Positions 23,301 through 34,212 of a DNA stretch of 64,000 bases are shown here, in pieces; the first letter of the stretch is position 1; every line of letters begins with the position of its first letter. Location of the stretch: NCBI GenBank assembly GCA_037176845.1, contig JAYKXP010000171.1, positions 25,973 through 89,972 of the forward strand, given 5' to 3'. Both the position numbers and the translations under genes were made by a program. Source of the DNA: Paramarasmius palmivorus (taxonomy: Eukaryota > Basidiomycota > Agaricomycetes > Agaricales > Marasmiaceae). The notes under the pieces were generated by a model. The model searched no databases. It was not told the origin of the DNA and saw nothing but the letters and a program-made list of their open reading frames with translations.

Positions 23301-25401
23301 TATCAATTGCCTGCATGAATCCCATGACAGGAATCCATATGCCAGACTAATCAATTCCTGCACAATTACAGAAAACATGTACTATGGATGTAGTATTGCA
23401 AGGAGTGATCTGGGGACTTGGGGAACCTCAAAATCGAATTCAGGATGAAAAATCAGTTAAGAATATATCCAAGGTTGAAGGAAATCCATCCACAATTGAC
23501 TTCAATATGCATACATCAAGTTAAATGCACAAGTATATGTGCAATATATGTTAACTATAAGCATAAAACTTGTCAGATACATATCTCAAGCTACAGTGAT
23601 TGGATTCCTTTCAACCTTGGATATATTCTTAACTGATTTTTCATCCTGAATTCGATTTTGAGGTTCCCCAAGTCCCCAGATCACTCCTTGCAATACTACA
23701 TCCATAGTACATGTTTTCTGTAATTGTGCAGGAATTGATTAGTCTGGCATATGGATTCCTGTCATGGGATTCATGCAGGCAATTGATATTCCTGTTCTAT
23801 ACATAGTGAACGGTCTCTCATTCATTTTTGGTGATTTTAGGAGCAGTCCCCATGCTCCAGTACAAAAAAACCCCTAAAAATGCGATTTTTTATGTATTTT
23901 TTATGTAGCAACATACAGATGTATTCAAACAATGTCCTTTCATAGTAGGAAAGTGTATTTTGGGTGCCTGAACTCGATTCTGAACTCCCCTTGGTGCTGG
24001 GATGCCTCCCTGAGGTGCTATTCATGGATTACTGGTAGTATTACATAACTGTACAATACATTGGATTAAACAAGGTGTTGCACATACAGGAGTGTCTGGG
24101 CAAGTATATATTCGTCATCTATACACCCTATAGTGGGTTATGAACAAGAATTAGCCCATCCCAATCATTCCCTGTGGTATAGTATCACCAATGTCCAAAA
24201 AAAGCGAATTTAGCTGTAATAAATCTGGAAAAATAGGCAGCTCTCCAGGATTATAAACCCATCAAGGGAACATATATATCATCTCTGATTCATAATATCT
24301 AAGCCCCAGCTGCACCACATCCCATCCTGTAATTTTATTCCCCCAATTTCGGAGATTTTCAGTATTTTTGATATTTAAGCACCATTATCCCACCAATATA
24401 TGTACTATTGGGTGTCCCCAGGCTTGTATTTGATGTATCTAGGTCCTCCAACTTACCCCATGTCAATATCTGGCCTGTAGCTCAAGATCCAATAGGCCAT
24501 TTTCCTGAATTACCATATTTGGACCGCTTTTTTTGCATTGCCCTGCCCCCCAATTGCAGTGGCATGCTTTTAGAACATATTAGAACATATTCCCTCAAAA
24601 ATGCGATTTTTATAGCCCCCCAGCATGCCCCAATAGCCCCCCAATGATTTGATTCCAGGTGGAAAATAGTGAGGTAAGGCCACCTTCCATTTTGGGAAGC
24701 CAAAAGCGGAGTAGGGAGGCACCTAAATGATGCCAGCAGGTGTGGGAATAATTTTCCTGTTAAAAAAGCGCTGAAAAAAGCGCCCAAAAGCGCCCTAAAA
24801 TGGTTTCCCAGGCCCTGGAAGACCACCTTCCTTTTTGGGAAGCCAAAAGCGGAGCAGGGAGCATCCCAGATAATGCCCTGGATGGTGGGAATAAATTTCC
24901 TGTTGAAAAAGCGCCCAAAAAAGCGCTCCAGAATGGTCCCAGAGTCCGTGGGAATATTTTTCTGACCCTAAAGCGCACCCTTTTATAAATGGTGTGCTGT
25001 ATATACCCCTACAGGCCAAAAAAATGTCTAATTGAATTAGAGATTACACATGAAGATATTGGGCAATTAATGTAAAAGGGGTGGTGACAATCTTCGGAGT
25101 CTTTTTAATAAAACTAGTGTCTACGGGTGAGCTGGACTCTGAGATCTGCGACGAGCTGCCGCAGCTTGTTCTCAGTAGTGCGTAAAATATCAATGTTACC
25201 AGTAAGGATGGCGATGATCTGCACTTGAGTCGGCGACTATCCAAGTCATTGATGAAAAAAGTGGTAACTTACTTTGTGGGCTTCAGCATTTGTGAGCTCA
25301 CCAGTAGTAGGCAGTGTGAATGGCGTGAGTACAACATTGGGCACACCATCCTCTTCTGCATCAGAGTCATTGGGGATTGGTTGAGGTGAAGAGGTTGACA
25401 T
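20370..25401 (-). pseudogene. Uncharacterised basidiomycete-family gene split by a palindromic element
   Basis: Start at 25,401 (MSTSSPQPIPNDSDAEEDGV), intron, then IIAILTGNIDILRTTENKLRQLV up to 25,118. The palindrome 21,972-25,117 follows, and the coding sense resumes at 21,971 (KHGRRTKKGQTIESDPRF...). Downstream segments include LGKRYSLVVCPWIYPGVFG, VRGKAAQIFHDLNIPSTLWP, ACIAFAAIMVQVLFANDSQW and FWEFRKIINTQ. A Ser/Thr/Pro-rich tail lies at about 20,770-20,510, ending near a GTGAGT donor at about 20,480. The block pattern resembles a family common in Agaricomycete genomes that I cannot name with confidence; function unknown. A TAG lies just inside the right side of the break. It is divergent from the helicase gene, with about 250 bp between starts. 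Confidence 0.5.
21972..25117. mobile_element. Near-perfect 3.15-kb palindrome (foldback-like element)
   Basis: Arms 21,972-23,479 and 23,610-25,117 (1,508 bp each) are exact reverse complements in every segment I compared, around a loop of about 130 bp that still pairs weakly. Termini read CTAGTTTTATTAAAAAG. There is no transposase; the ORFs in it are mirror pairs of low-complexity frames. Each arm holds a direct duplication of about 143-bp period (about 22,155-22,420: GGCGCTTTT, AACAGGAAA, TTTTGGCTTCCC). No clear target duplication was found. It interrupts the - strand gene at 20.4-25.4 kb. Long arms and absence of genes fit foldback-type non-autonomous DNA elements. Confidence 0.9.
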
Positions 25402-25469
25402 GGACAGTGAGATCTTGAGATGCGAAGGGTAACGATTATCATCTGTGGCAACGACATAGTCTCCTGTAA

Positions 25470-25521
25470 GCAGACGGTATACCCTTTTTTGTGGTGAGGT
25501 GAGGGCGGGTATACCGTCTGC
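25470..25521. repeat. 15-bp perfect inverted repeat in the divergent promoter region
   Basis: GCAGACGGTATACCC (25,470-25,484) and GGGTATACCGTCTGC (25,507-25,521), 22-nt spacer. It lies between the - strand start at 25,401 and the helicase start at about 25,652. It could be a binding site for a dimeric regulator shared by both genes, or the ends of a tiny inserted element. Confidence 0.75.
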
Positions 25522-25651
25522 TATCAAAACCGCCCCGACTCGGGACCTCTCATCCGAGACACACGTGACATTCCCACGACACACAACGCGCCCCTAAGTA
25601 GTTTTTGCAAATAATGTATCGATAACTTATCAACGTGTTTTTCAAATAAAA

Positions 25652-27663
25652 TTGTGTTTTCCTCCTATGCTCATGGGGTTCAAGTTTTCTACAGATGCAG
25701 GGCGAGACCTTTGTCGTCAAATCCTCAGAGAAAGCATCCAGGAAGAGCCACATGAGCATCAGCTGGACGTCATCACAAAGCTTCTCGACAGGGTTGATGT
25801 TCTTTCCCTAGTATATACTGGCGGCGGTAAATCTGGGTATATCTACATGACACTGAAGGTCATTCTCAAGATACTAGAATGCCCAAGTCTATGCCCTGAG
25901 GCTAAATTCCGCCCGGATCCAATCATCGTTGTGGTCTGTCCAACTACAGCTCTAGAACAGGATCTGGTGAATTTTCCTTCCTGCTACAATTAAATGACGA
26001 TCTAATACTATGACAGGAGTTCAAGATGCGGAAATATGACATTCCAGCCCTTGTCATCAACAAAGAACAAAAGGACGAAGCAGCCAAACAGGATAAAGAC
26101 CTATTTGCAGAAGCACGGAAAGGATACAATGTTATTCTGGTGACACCAGAGATGCTTTCCTCTCCAAGCTTTGGTTGGTTTATACACCTTTCTGATATCA
26201 TTCCTCGTCTCTTCGCCCTCATGATTGATGAGGTACACCTTCTGCATGTATGGGGGCCAGCCTTTCGTCCAGAGTACATGCAAATAGGTCATCTTCGCAA
26301 GCGTTTCCCGGAACATACTGTAATGGCTGCATTTACAGCCACATTATGGTCAGGTCAGCCTCGAGATGCTGTGTGCCACTTTCTTGGTCTCCATTCCAGA
26401 CAGTTTCATTTCGTGCAGCGGTCAAACGCACGCTATGATATCAGGCTCTCCGTGAAACTGTTCCCCCACAGGAAGCAAAGTGAAAGGTTTCCTGAGCTCG
26501 ATTGGATACTTCAGGAAAAGGGCAAGATTTTGATCTATCATCGGAGCATCAAGACATGCAATAGGATATTGCATTATTTGCGGGAGAGGAGTCGGGAGAT
26601 CGATGGGATACGAATGTACAATGCACTTCATTCCAAAGGTTACAATGATGCCACAATGCAGATGCTCTGCCTCGGGGATCTAATCATCATTGCAACTGAT
26701 ACCCTGTCAGTTGGTATTGATGTTCCCGACATTGACTTATGTGTTGTCATTGATCCTCTAGATCTTGACGATGCATTACAGAAGGTTGGACGAGCTGGTC
26801 GGAATCGGACATTGGTTTCTCATCCTCGTGGTGTCATTTATCTTCCCAAGGCCATCTTCGATCCAGAAAAGGCAGAGGCAATCATTGATGATGCGAGAAC
26901 CAATCCACATAAACGTCTCGATGTCAGCCTTCCCAAACTGGTTCTCGCGCCATGCAAACTCAAAAATATCGATGAACAGTACGGCAACAAAGAAGACGAA
27001 TCATGTGGATGTGCCTCATGCAAGAATCACCCTAGACCTCCGTTCCCTTCACCCTGTACATGCAGCGGCTGTGATCCTTGGGCTCCTCCCAGCACCATGC
27101 ACCCTTCCAAGTCTACAGCATCGACAAAGAAATCAAAAGTCCCTTTTGCAATGTATGTCACAAAGGCTATGTGGGAAGTTGGGCTAAAACATTTGGAACG
27201 GCTTCGGGACACCATCATGGAGGATCTCACAATTGACGAGGATGTACTACCGGTCATGGTGCTTTCCCCAGTGAAGATGGAGCGGATTTTAAATGCATTG
27301 GAGGCTGAATTGAAGCACGAGGCGGTTGAAGCAGTGGCACAGGCGGATGAATTGGGATTGCTTGACAGTGAGCTGGCAGAGACTCCTTTGTTGAAGCCGT
27401 GGGTTGGGGGTAGTCCTGTTCTCTGACGACGCTCCAAAAGATTCCTGGAGGTGCTCATCAACATCCATCAAAAGTTTGAGGAGATGCGAAATCAGAAACG
27501 GGCGGAGAACAACACCAAAGCACAGGCACATCGACAACGCCAGAAGGCAGCGACTACAAACAACATACCAAGCGAGCAGCAGACCAAGCAGGACAATGAG
27601 GAAGCAAACAGCTCAGAAAATTCGGAATTATGTGAGGATGAGGAATCGGAAATCAAACATTAG
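25652..27663 (+). pseudogene. RecQ-family DNA helicase, in-frame TGA near the C-terminus
   Basis: 3'-5' superfamily 2 DNA helicase of the RecQ type. The start may be 25,652, 25,667 or 25,673; one intron at 25,967-26,016 (GTGAAT...CTATGACAG). Motifs in order: QLDVITKLLD (Q-like), TGGGKS (Walker A, about 25,820), VVCPTTALEQDL (Ia), MIDEVHLLHVWGPAFRPEY (motif II as DEVH, RecQ-type), AAFTAT (III), ILIYHRS (IV), IIATDTLSVGIDVPDIDLCVV (V) and QKVGRAGRN (VI). A cluster CGCASCK...CTCSGC after motif VI could bind zinc. The frame meets TGA at 27,424-27,426 and stays open for another 79 codons (coiled, Glu/Gln/Lys-rich) to the stop at 27,661. All helicase motifs lie before the TGA, so a working truncated enzyme is possible. 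Tail-to-tail with the DUF6589-type gene, 77 bp apart. Confidence 0.88.
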
Positions 27664-27740
27664 TATCATGGTATGTGGCACAGCATTGCAAAAGACGTCA
27701 AACTAAGCTCTGATTATTGTAGCGACTGTAATATACTGTT

Positions 27741-30713
27741 TTAATTATCATCAACATCCATACTCTGCTCTTCTTCACCACCCGAATCTTCGTCTGAGTC
27801 AGAATCGTCGTCACTGTCTTGTCCATCCAATTCAAACAATCCAAGTAACTCCTGTGCATCTTCATCGACGTCAATTGGTGCAGTAATCAGAACACCGTCA
27901 ATGACCTGGGCCATCATGAGAGGTCTAGAGTGCATAGAAGACTCTTCCTGGGTGTCCGGCTCGCCGTCTGCATCTTTGTTTGGGTCAACAGTGATAGTGG
28001 CGGAGGTTGCCTGCAAAGATTTGGATGACAGCCCATCATGGAATGCAGCATGGCGAATCCGACGCTTTCGCTTGTGGGAATTGAGTTTGCGTGTTTCAAT
28101 GATGTTGTAGCCTGCAGTGAACCGATCTGCATCAATCTTCTCTCCAATTTTCCGACCGGGAATAAACGAGTGAAGTTGACAGTTGCGATAAAGGTGGAGC
28201 AGTGTCTTGATATCTGCCTCAATGTTCGCTGCAGTGTGTCGTCCACTCTTCGCCTTCAAACCAAACCCTTCGAACCACTCTCGCTTCAGCTCGCGTACGC
28301 GGTGAATATTTGGTGACCATACTCGCCGAATAAATGTGTCACCATACTCAACACCTTTGTGGCGCACCACAGCATCCAACAGGCGGTTGTAGTATTCCTG
28401 GACTAGGTCTCCAAATGTAAAGCCACCTTCCTGCCCACTAAGGTTAACGAGAGAAATCTGAAGGATTGCGGTCTTCATTTCCTCATCAACATCTTCCTCT
28501 AGCATGAGGATTTTGTCAATAAGAAGATCAGTATAATTGCTGTTACCAGACCCGGCTAATGTAAATAGCTGATGTTTGGTGACCTCGTATACTCGTCCTG
28601 GATCTCCGATGGCAGCAGCGAGGATACTTTTGCGAAGGAGTGCACGTGATGTAGCGTATACCCGGTCTCCAATGAATTCGTCGTCATTGTCATCGTCACC
28701 AACAGCTACTGAGCTTGAAGCGGCATTCTTTCCTTTCGAAGCTTGACTCCGAGGCTTGCACTTCTTCGCTCCGGTGTGAACGGCGCGCTTCCTGTGATTA
28801 ATAGCTCCAAAGTCTTTACTAGAATCGTCGAAGACCTCTCCATCCCATGCCTGATGTACTGGGACTCCCAGCTTCTCTAGCAGCTTCAGGTTCCCTGAGA
28901 TTGCTGCAGTATAGCTTTGATTACTGGTGAACTTGAGAGCAAGCTTTTTGGCGATTTTGAAAAGCTCTTCCGTACTCGGGAGTGTATCTGACTTGCCGAG
29001 GGCATGGAAGTATTCAAATATATCGTCGCAACCTAAATGTACCCTGAAAGGCTAATAAGTACAGGATAAAATACGCAGTAATCTATATGCTTTCGTACCT
29101 GAGACAGTCTAACATTCTGCAATCAAGTACTAAAAAAAGCAATTGCACGCCTTCGTTGAAGTCGACTTTGCTGAGGTCTGCAGGTCTTCGACGTTCTAGT
29201 TTGGTCGCGCTATGACCGATTGTTGAAGGGTCCATGGTAAGCTCGGCACCATAGAACGTCGAGAAGATGGAGCATAGATCTGTCCAGTTTAAGTGCCAAC
29301 CCTCCGTGAGCCACAGGAATAACTCATGGCTATCAAAGGGGTTATCCTCAAACTGTAAGAAACTCTGCATCTCCGTGCCCTTGATAACCGTGAGACCATC
29401 GCCACCGATTGGTTGTTTGCGGTTCTTGTATTTGCTGGAGGTTTGTCCACTCTGCTCCATGAAATCAACGATACAATCCCGAAGCTCTGTATAAGTGATT
29501 TCATTCTTGGAGCAGGCGGAGAACGGATGAACCTTCGTCTTCTTGACAGGAAGCTGAAGCTTTGTAGCATGCTTTCGGTATAGCTCCGTGACTTGAGCAC
29601 CTCTGTTCTTCATCTCCGGGATGATCTCCGTCACAGCACGCACAAACTGGAGCACAATGACAGTTTGTAGATGCTTTTGATCAACTAAGGCGGCGAGGTC
29701 ATCAACAGTAACCTCATCAGCTCGACTCGCTGCCAACCTATCTCGAAAACGATCCAAATCGAAAGTGTTTACATTAACATAGTCCTCAGCCTCGAAGCTT
29801 GCACCAAATATACCGGTGAAGAGTTTGTTTTGTCGTCCGAGGGCCATGTCACGTTGCAGGTGATAGTTGTGAACGTTGTCGATTCGCCAAGTGTCGAGAG
29901 CATCTGGATCTTCTCCACGAGCCTTGAGAATTGCCAGCTCTTGTGACGAGAGACATTCCATTGCCTTTGTACAAGTTGTAAGGCTAGGTGTTCCGGCTAT
30001 GCAACTCTGCATTCGAAATATCTCCACAGGCGCAAGAACGGAGAAGTAAAGAAGGCCCTCAGCGAGAGGACCACGATTCGCTCTTGAGCTTTGAGAATAG
30101 CTCATACGGCCGAAAATGTTAACCAGAACCTGTTGTAAACAAAGATTCATGAGCACACGGCACGATTAATAAGGGTATGATGGACTCACCGTATCAAGCG
30201 GTCTATGTTCACGATCAACATGCACGCCATGCCGCTTCCGAGCAGACATAGACTTCACCAGATGCCACCCAATTGGTTGCATTGACGTGTAGAAGTCCCT
30301 AAGGAACTTCTGTGTACCTGATCCCGCGTGTTCCCACTGAATAAGAGCACCGGTGTCTGATCTGCCATCCGACCTCAGCCGTATGCGAATATCCTTTGAA
30401 CGGCAAGCTTTCTCTGCTTCTCGTGACACCTTTTGCTCCACCAATTGAACTGCAAGAGATGTCAAACCCTGACGCGCAGGTTTGATGTCAACTGCGCGTG
30501 GTTCAAACGCGTACAGGCCTGCCACTTCATTGGCAAGATTCTCTGAGATTCTGCCTGCAGGGTGTTTGAGCCACATATCTGTGACCTTTGACGGCCAAGA
30601 TCCACCATCACGACCACCTATAAACGCCGCGACACTTGCTACCTGTGTGCTGGTGGCCAACCCGGGTGTTGATTCTTTCTCGCATCAGCCTTGTGTTTCT
30701 CAACCATGCATCA
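27741..30713 (-). CDS. DUF6589-type protein of Agaricomycetes
   Basis: Three exons on the - strand: about 30,703-30,190, 30,129-29,099 and 29,043-27,741, with clean in-frame introns of 60 bp (30,189-30,130) and 55 bp (29,098-29,044). Recognisable family blocks: STPGLATSTQVASVAAF and FIGGRDGGSWP near the N-terminus, GPLAEGLLYFSVLAPVEI, TWRIDNVHNYHLQRDMALGR, KNEITYTELRDCIVDFM, GGDGLTVIKGTEM, WHLNWTDLCSIF, KVDFNEGVQLLFLVLDCR, and GSGNSNYTDLLIDKIL further on. It ends in a very acidic tail. The function of DUF6589 is not established. Invariant-looking Asp residues (IDNV, GGDGLT) would suit a nuclease or transposase core, but that is my inference. The 5' end is unclear because the second palindrome begins at 30,715. 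About 870 residues are visible without an internal stop. Confidence 0.72.
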
Positions 30714-30714
30714 A

Positions 30715-33435
30715 CTATGGTATGAACCAGTTGGTGCTGATGCATCCACAATGGTAACAACCGTAAAGCTATCTGAGGGCAAACTAGGCTGAGCAGTTAC
30801 CAATGATGTTACCAGTAGATAGACAGCATCCCGGAGCTCCTGGAGCTTCCCGGGGTTGGAAAGCTCCAGAATCCGGTGCTCCGGAGGATTGAACCTGAGA
30901 CTAACAAAATTGTTACTAAGCATCAAAGATCTCAGATCCTAATTCTGCGCAGACACTATATCCACTGATCCATGGTTCCTTAACCATATTATATGTGTGT
31001 ACTGACTATAGTCCCACTCTAGCAGGGCCAAATAGCTGCGCTTTTTTGGCTTTTAAAATTCCCACACTCTCTGGGCTGTAATCCAGCCACTGGGGGGCTA
31101 TTATAGCACAGAATGGGCTACTAAAAATCGGATTTTTGTGCTATTAAATTGTATTATGCTCTATTATGCTAGAGGAGCATTCCCACACTGCTCAGAACCA
31201 ATATTATATACAAAAAAGCAGTATAAACAGGGTGTAATCTGAGAATAGGCTATTGAATCATAGGCTATAGGGCAGATATTGACATGGGGTAAGTTGGAGG
31301 ACATAGATACATTGGATACAAGCCTGGGCATACCAAATAGTACATGGATTAGTGGGATAATGGTGCTTAAATATCAAAAATACTGAAAATCTCCGAAATT
31401 GGGGGAATAAAATTACAGGATGAGGTTTATTGTAGCTGGGGCTTAGATATTGTGGATGGGGGATGATATATATGTCCCCTTGATTACTAACTAGTTGCCC
31501 AAGCACTCCTGTACCCACAACACCTTGTTCAATCCAATGTATTATACAGTTATATAATACAGGCAGTAATACATGAATAGCACCTCAGGAAAGCATCCCA
31601 GCACCAAGGGAAGTTCAGAATCGAGTTCAGGCACCCAAAATACACTTTCCTGCCATGAAAGGACATTTTCTGATTACATCTGTATGTTGCTACATAAAAA
31701 ATACATAAAAAATCGCATTTTTAGGGATTTTTTTGTACTGGAGCATGGGGATTGCTCCTAAAATCACCAAAAATGAATGAGAGACCGTTCACTATGCACA
31801 GAACAGGAATATCAATTACCTCCATGAATATCATGACAGGAATCCTTATACCAGATGCACCTATTCTCAAAAACCCTTCTCCTCTCCCTCTGTATTATCA
31901 CAGCACTTCAGGGACTGATGGGAGCACTTTTGGAAGCATCAGAATTGAATTCAGAACAATCTAAATGCTGGAAAATGAGTCTGGGGTCAAGCAAATTCAT
32001 TCCCATCTGAGTCCAATACACATAGTAGTAGTTGAATGCTTAAGTACACCTATTTCAACATAGAGGCTCAGAGAGTGTTGAGAATAGCTTGTGACCACTG
32101 GAAACATGTCTAGGACATGCAAATACAACTTTCTACTCACCCCCCTTGTAGTTATAGAGCTGAATGAAAAAGTCAGAAAATGCAGTGGAAGGTTGACTGA
32201 AAGTGAGTTATCTGTAAGCCTATAGATATAACTATCTTATATCTCATGCTACAGTGGATGAATTTCCTTCAACCCTGGATATATTCTTAACTGATTTTTT
32301 ATCCTGAGTTCAATTTTGAGGTTCCCAAAGTCCCCAGACCAATCCCTGCAATACTACATCCATATTACATGTTTTCTGTAATTGTGCAAGAATTGATGCA
32401 TCTGGGATGCTTCCCTGAGGTGCTATTCATGGATTACTGGTAGTATTACATAACTGTACAATACATTGGATTGAACAAGGTGTTGCACATACAAGAGTGC
32501 TTGGGCAAGTATATGTTCATCATCTATACACCCTAGAGTGGGTTATGAACAAGAATTAGCCCATCCCAATCATTCCCTGTGGTATAGTATTACCAATGTC
32601 CAAAAAAAGCGAATTTAGCTGTAATAAATCTGGAAAAATAGGCAGCTCTCCAGGATTGTAAACCCATCAAGGGGACATATATATCATCCCTCATCCACAA
32701 TATCTAAGCCCTAGCTGCATTAAATCTTATCCTGTAATTTTATTCCCCCAATTTCGGAGATTTTCAGTATTTTTGATATTTAAGCACCATTATCCCACTA
32801 ATCCATGTACTATGTGGTATTCCCAAGCTTTTATTTAATGTATCTATGTCCTCCAACTTACCCCATGTCAATATCTGCCCTATAGCCTATGATTCAATAG
32901 CCTATTCTCAGATTACACCCTGTTTATACTGCTTTTTTGTATATAATATTGGTTCTGAGCAGTGTGGGAATGCTCCTCTAGCATAATAGAGCATAATACA
33001 ATTTAATAGCACAAAAATCCGATTTTTAGTAGCCCATTCTGTGCTATAATAGCCCCCCAGTGGCTGGATTACAGCCCAGAGAGTGTGGGAATTTTAAAAG
33101 CCAAAAAAGCGCAGCTATTTGGCCCTGCTAGAGTGGGACTATAGTCAGTACACACATATAATATGGTTAAGGAACCATGGATCAGTGGATATAGTGTCTG
33201 CGCAGAATTAGGATCTGAGATCTTTGATGCTTAGTAACAATTTTGTTAGTCTCAGGTTCAATCCTCCGGAGCACCGGATTCTGGAGCTTTCCAACCCCGG
33301 GAAGCTCCAGGAGCTCCGGGATGCTGTCTATCTACTGGTAACATCATTGGTAACTGCTCAGCCTAGTTTGCCTTCAGATAGCTTTACGGTTGTTACCATT
33401 GTGGATGCATCAGCACCAACTGGTTCATACCATAG
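30715..33435. mobile_element. Second palindromic (foldback-like) element, related to the first
   Basis: Outer arms (about 30,715-31,290 and 32,860-33,435) are essentially identical reverse complements; the ends read CTATGGTATGAACC. The inner parts are homologous to the first palindrome (for example the block around 31,268-31,420 against 22,615-22,765) but have diverged to roughly 90% and are asymmetric: the left arm lacks about 170 bp present at 32,520-32,690. A tentative 9-bp target duplication with one mismatch (CATGCATCA left, CATGTATCA right) lies 1 and 3 bases from the ends. The outermost 200 bp of each arm contain a mirror pair of coding-like frames (RFNPPEHRILELSNPGKLQ), perhaps a captured gene fragment. 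Confidence 0.85.
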
Positions 33436-33444
33436 GTTCATGTA

Positions 33445-34212
33445 TCAGTGAGAACCATACAGGTGCTCGCATGGAAGCATAACTGCATCGCCGTAAGACC
33501 AGTGTAGTTCATGCTTGAGAAACCAGAAGAACTTGTCCTTCTTCTGCTGTGCTGCAGTGTACACGATTTCGTGCCGCTCAGTTTTATTCCCCGGTGGAAT
33601 AGATACATCAACAAAAACACGGATGTCTGGAAAGGAGCGAATGTTAGGGGATAGTTGTGGGTGCGACATGCGTTCTTTGAGGGAAAATGGAAGAATTGGT
33701 CGTGTTTCAGGAGGAGATGGTGTGGATAGGGTGGGTTGGGGGCTTTCATAGGCATAGATCTGCGAGGATGAGCTGCCGGGGGTTGAAGTACCAAACGTTG
33801 GCACAAACCCCGGTTGAGCGGCAAAAACAGGCACAGGCTTGCCCACAGGGTTCGAGATAGGTATCTCCGACTTCTTTCGACGCTTTCGTGATGGGTTACG
33901 GGCCAACTCTGAAGGTGGTTCATTTTGATCACTGTTATGTGCTCTTTTGGCTCGGGCTCCAGCTTTGGCTGAGATTGGGGTATATGGGGTATTTGGAGCC
34001 GCTTCATGAATAAAGGAGAGTGGTGTGATGGCTGGCTGAGTATGTTCATGCTCTGTTTGGTGTTTGTTCTTAGATTTGGTAGGTGAATTGTGAACGGTGG
34101 AATGAATGAGCGGGACAGGTCTTTCAGACGGATTTTGGGGTTGTGAAGTCGAGTTTAGTGTATTATGATGTGGATATGATACAGAGAATGGGTCTAAAGA
34201 GAGTGGGGACAT
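33445..34212 (-). CDS. Proline/serine-rich ORF, possibly the displaced 5' end of the DUF6589-type gene
   Basis: 255-codon open frame starting MSPLSLDPFSVSYPHH. The first about 170 residues are low-complexity (Pro, Ser, Thr) with a nuclear-localisation-like SRKRRKKSE. The last about 70 (FPDIRVFVDVSIPPGN...KKDKFFWFLKHELHWSYGDAV) look like a folded domain. It ends ten bases before the second palindrome and points toward the DUF6589 exons on the other side. A GTATGG donor at about 33,462 and a CTGATGCGAG acceptor at about 30,704 could make the palindrome part of an intron, but that pairing shifts frame. A separate small gene is equally possible. Confidence 0.45.
   Translation of the reverse strand: MSPLSLDPFSVSYPHHNTLNSTSQPQNPSERPVPLIHSTVHNSPTKSKNKHQTEHEHTQPAITPLSFIHEAAPNTPYTPISAKAGARAKRAHNSDQNEPPSELARNPSRKRRKKSEIPISNPVGKPVPVFAAQPGFVPTFGTSTPGSSSSQIYAYESPQPTLSTPSPPETRPILPFSLKERMSHPQLSPNIRSFPDIRVFVDVSIPPGNKTERHEIVYTAAQQKKDKFFWFLKHELHWSYGDAVMLPCEHLYGSH

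Noticed and set aside
22070..25019. Mirror pairs of ORFs of 60-114 codons in the first palindrome
   Set aside because: They are frames of the inverted arms; the sequence is repetitive and both strands are equally open, so there is no evidence of coding.
21950..25140. Target duplication around the first palindrome
   Set aside because: Flanks share only a loose AGCTGGAC...CTGAG similarity at unequal distances; not adjacent to the ends.
33240..33270. tRNA B box (GGTTCAATCCTCC) in the second palindrome
   Set aside because: No A box at a suitable distance and the same bases lie in a coding-like frame.
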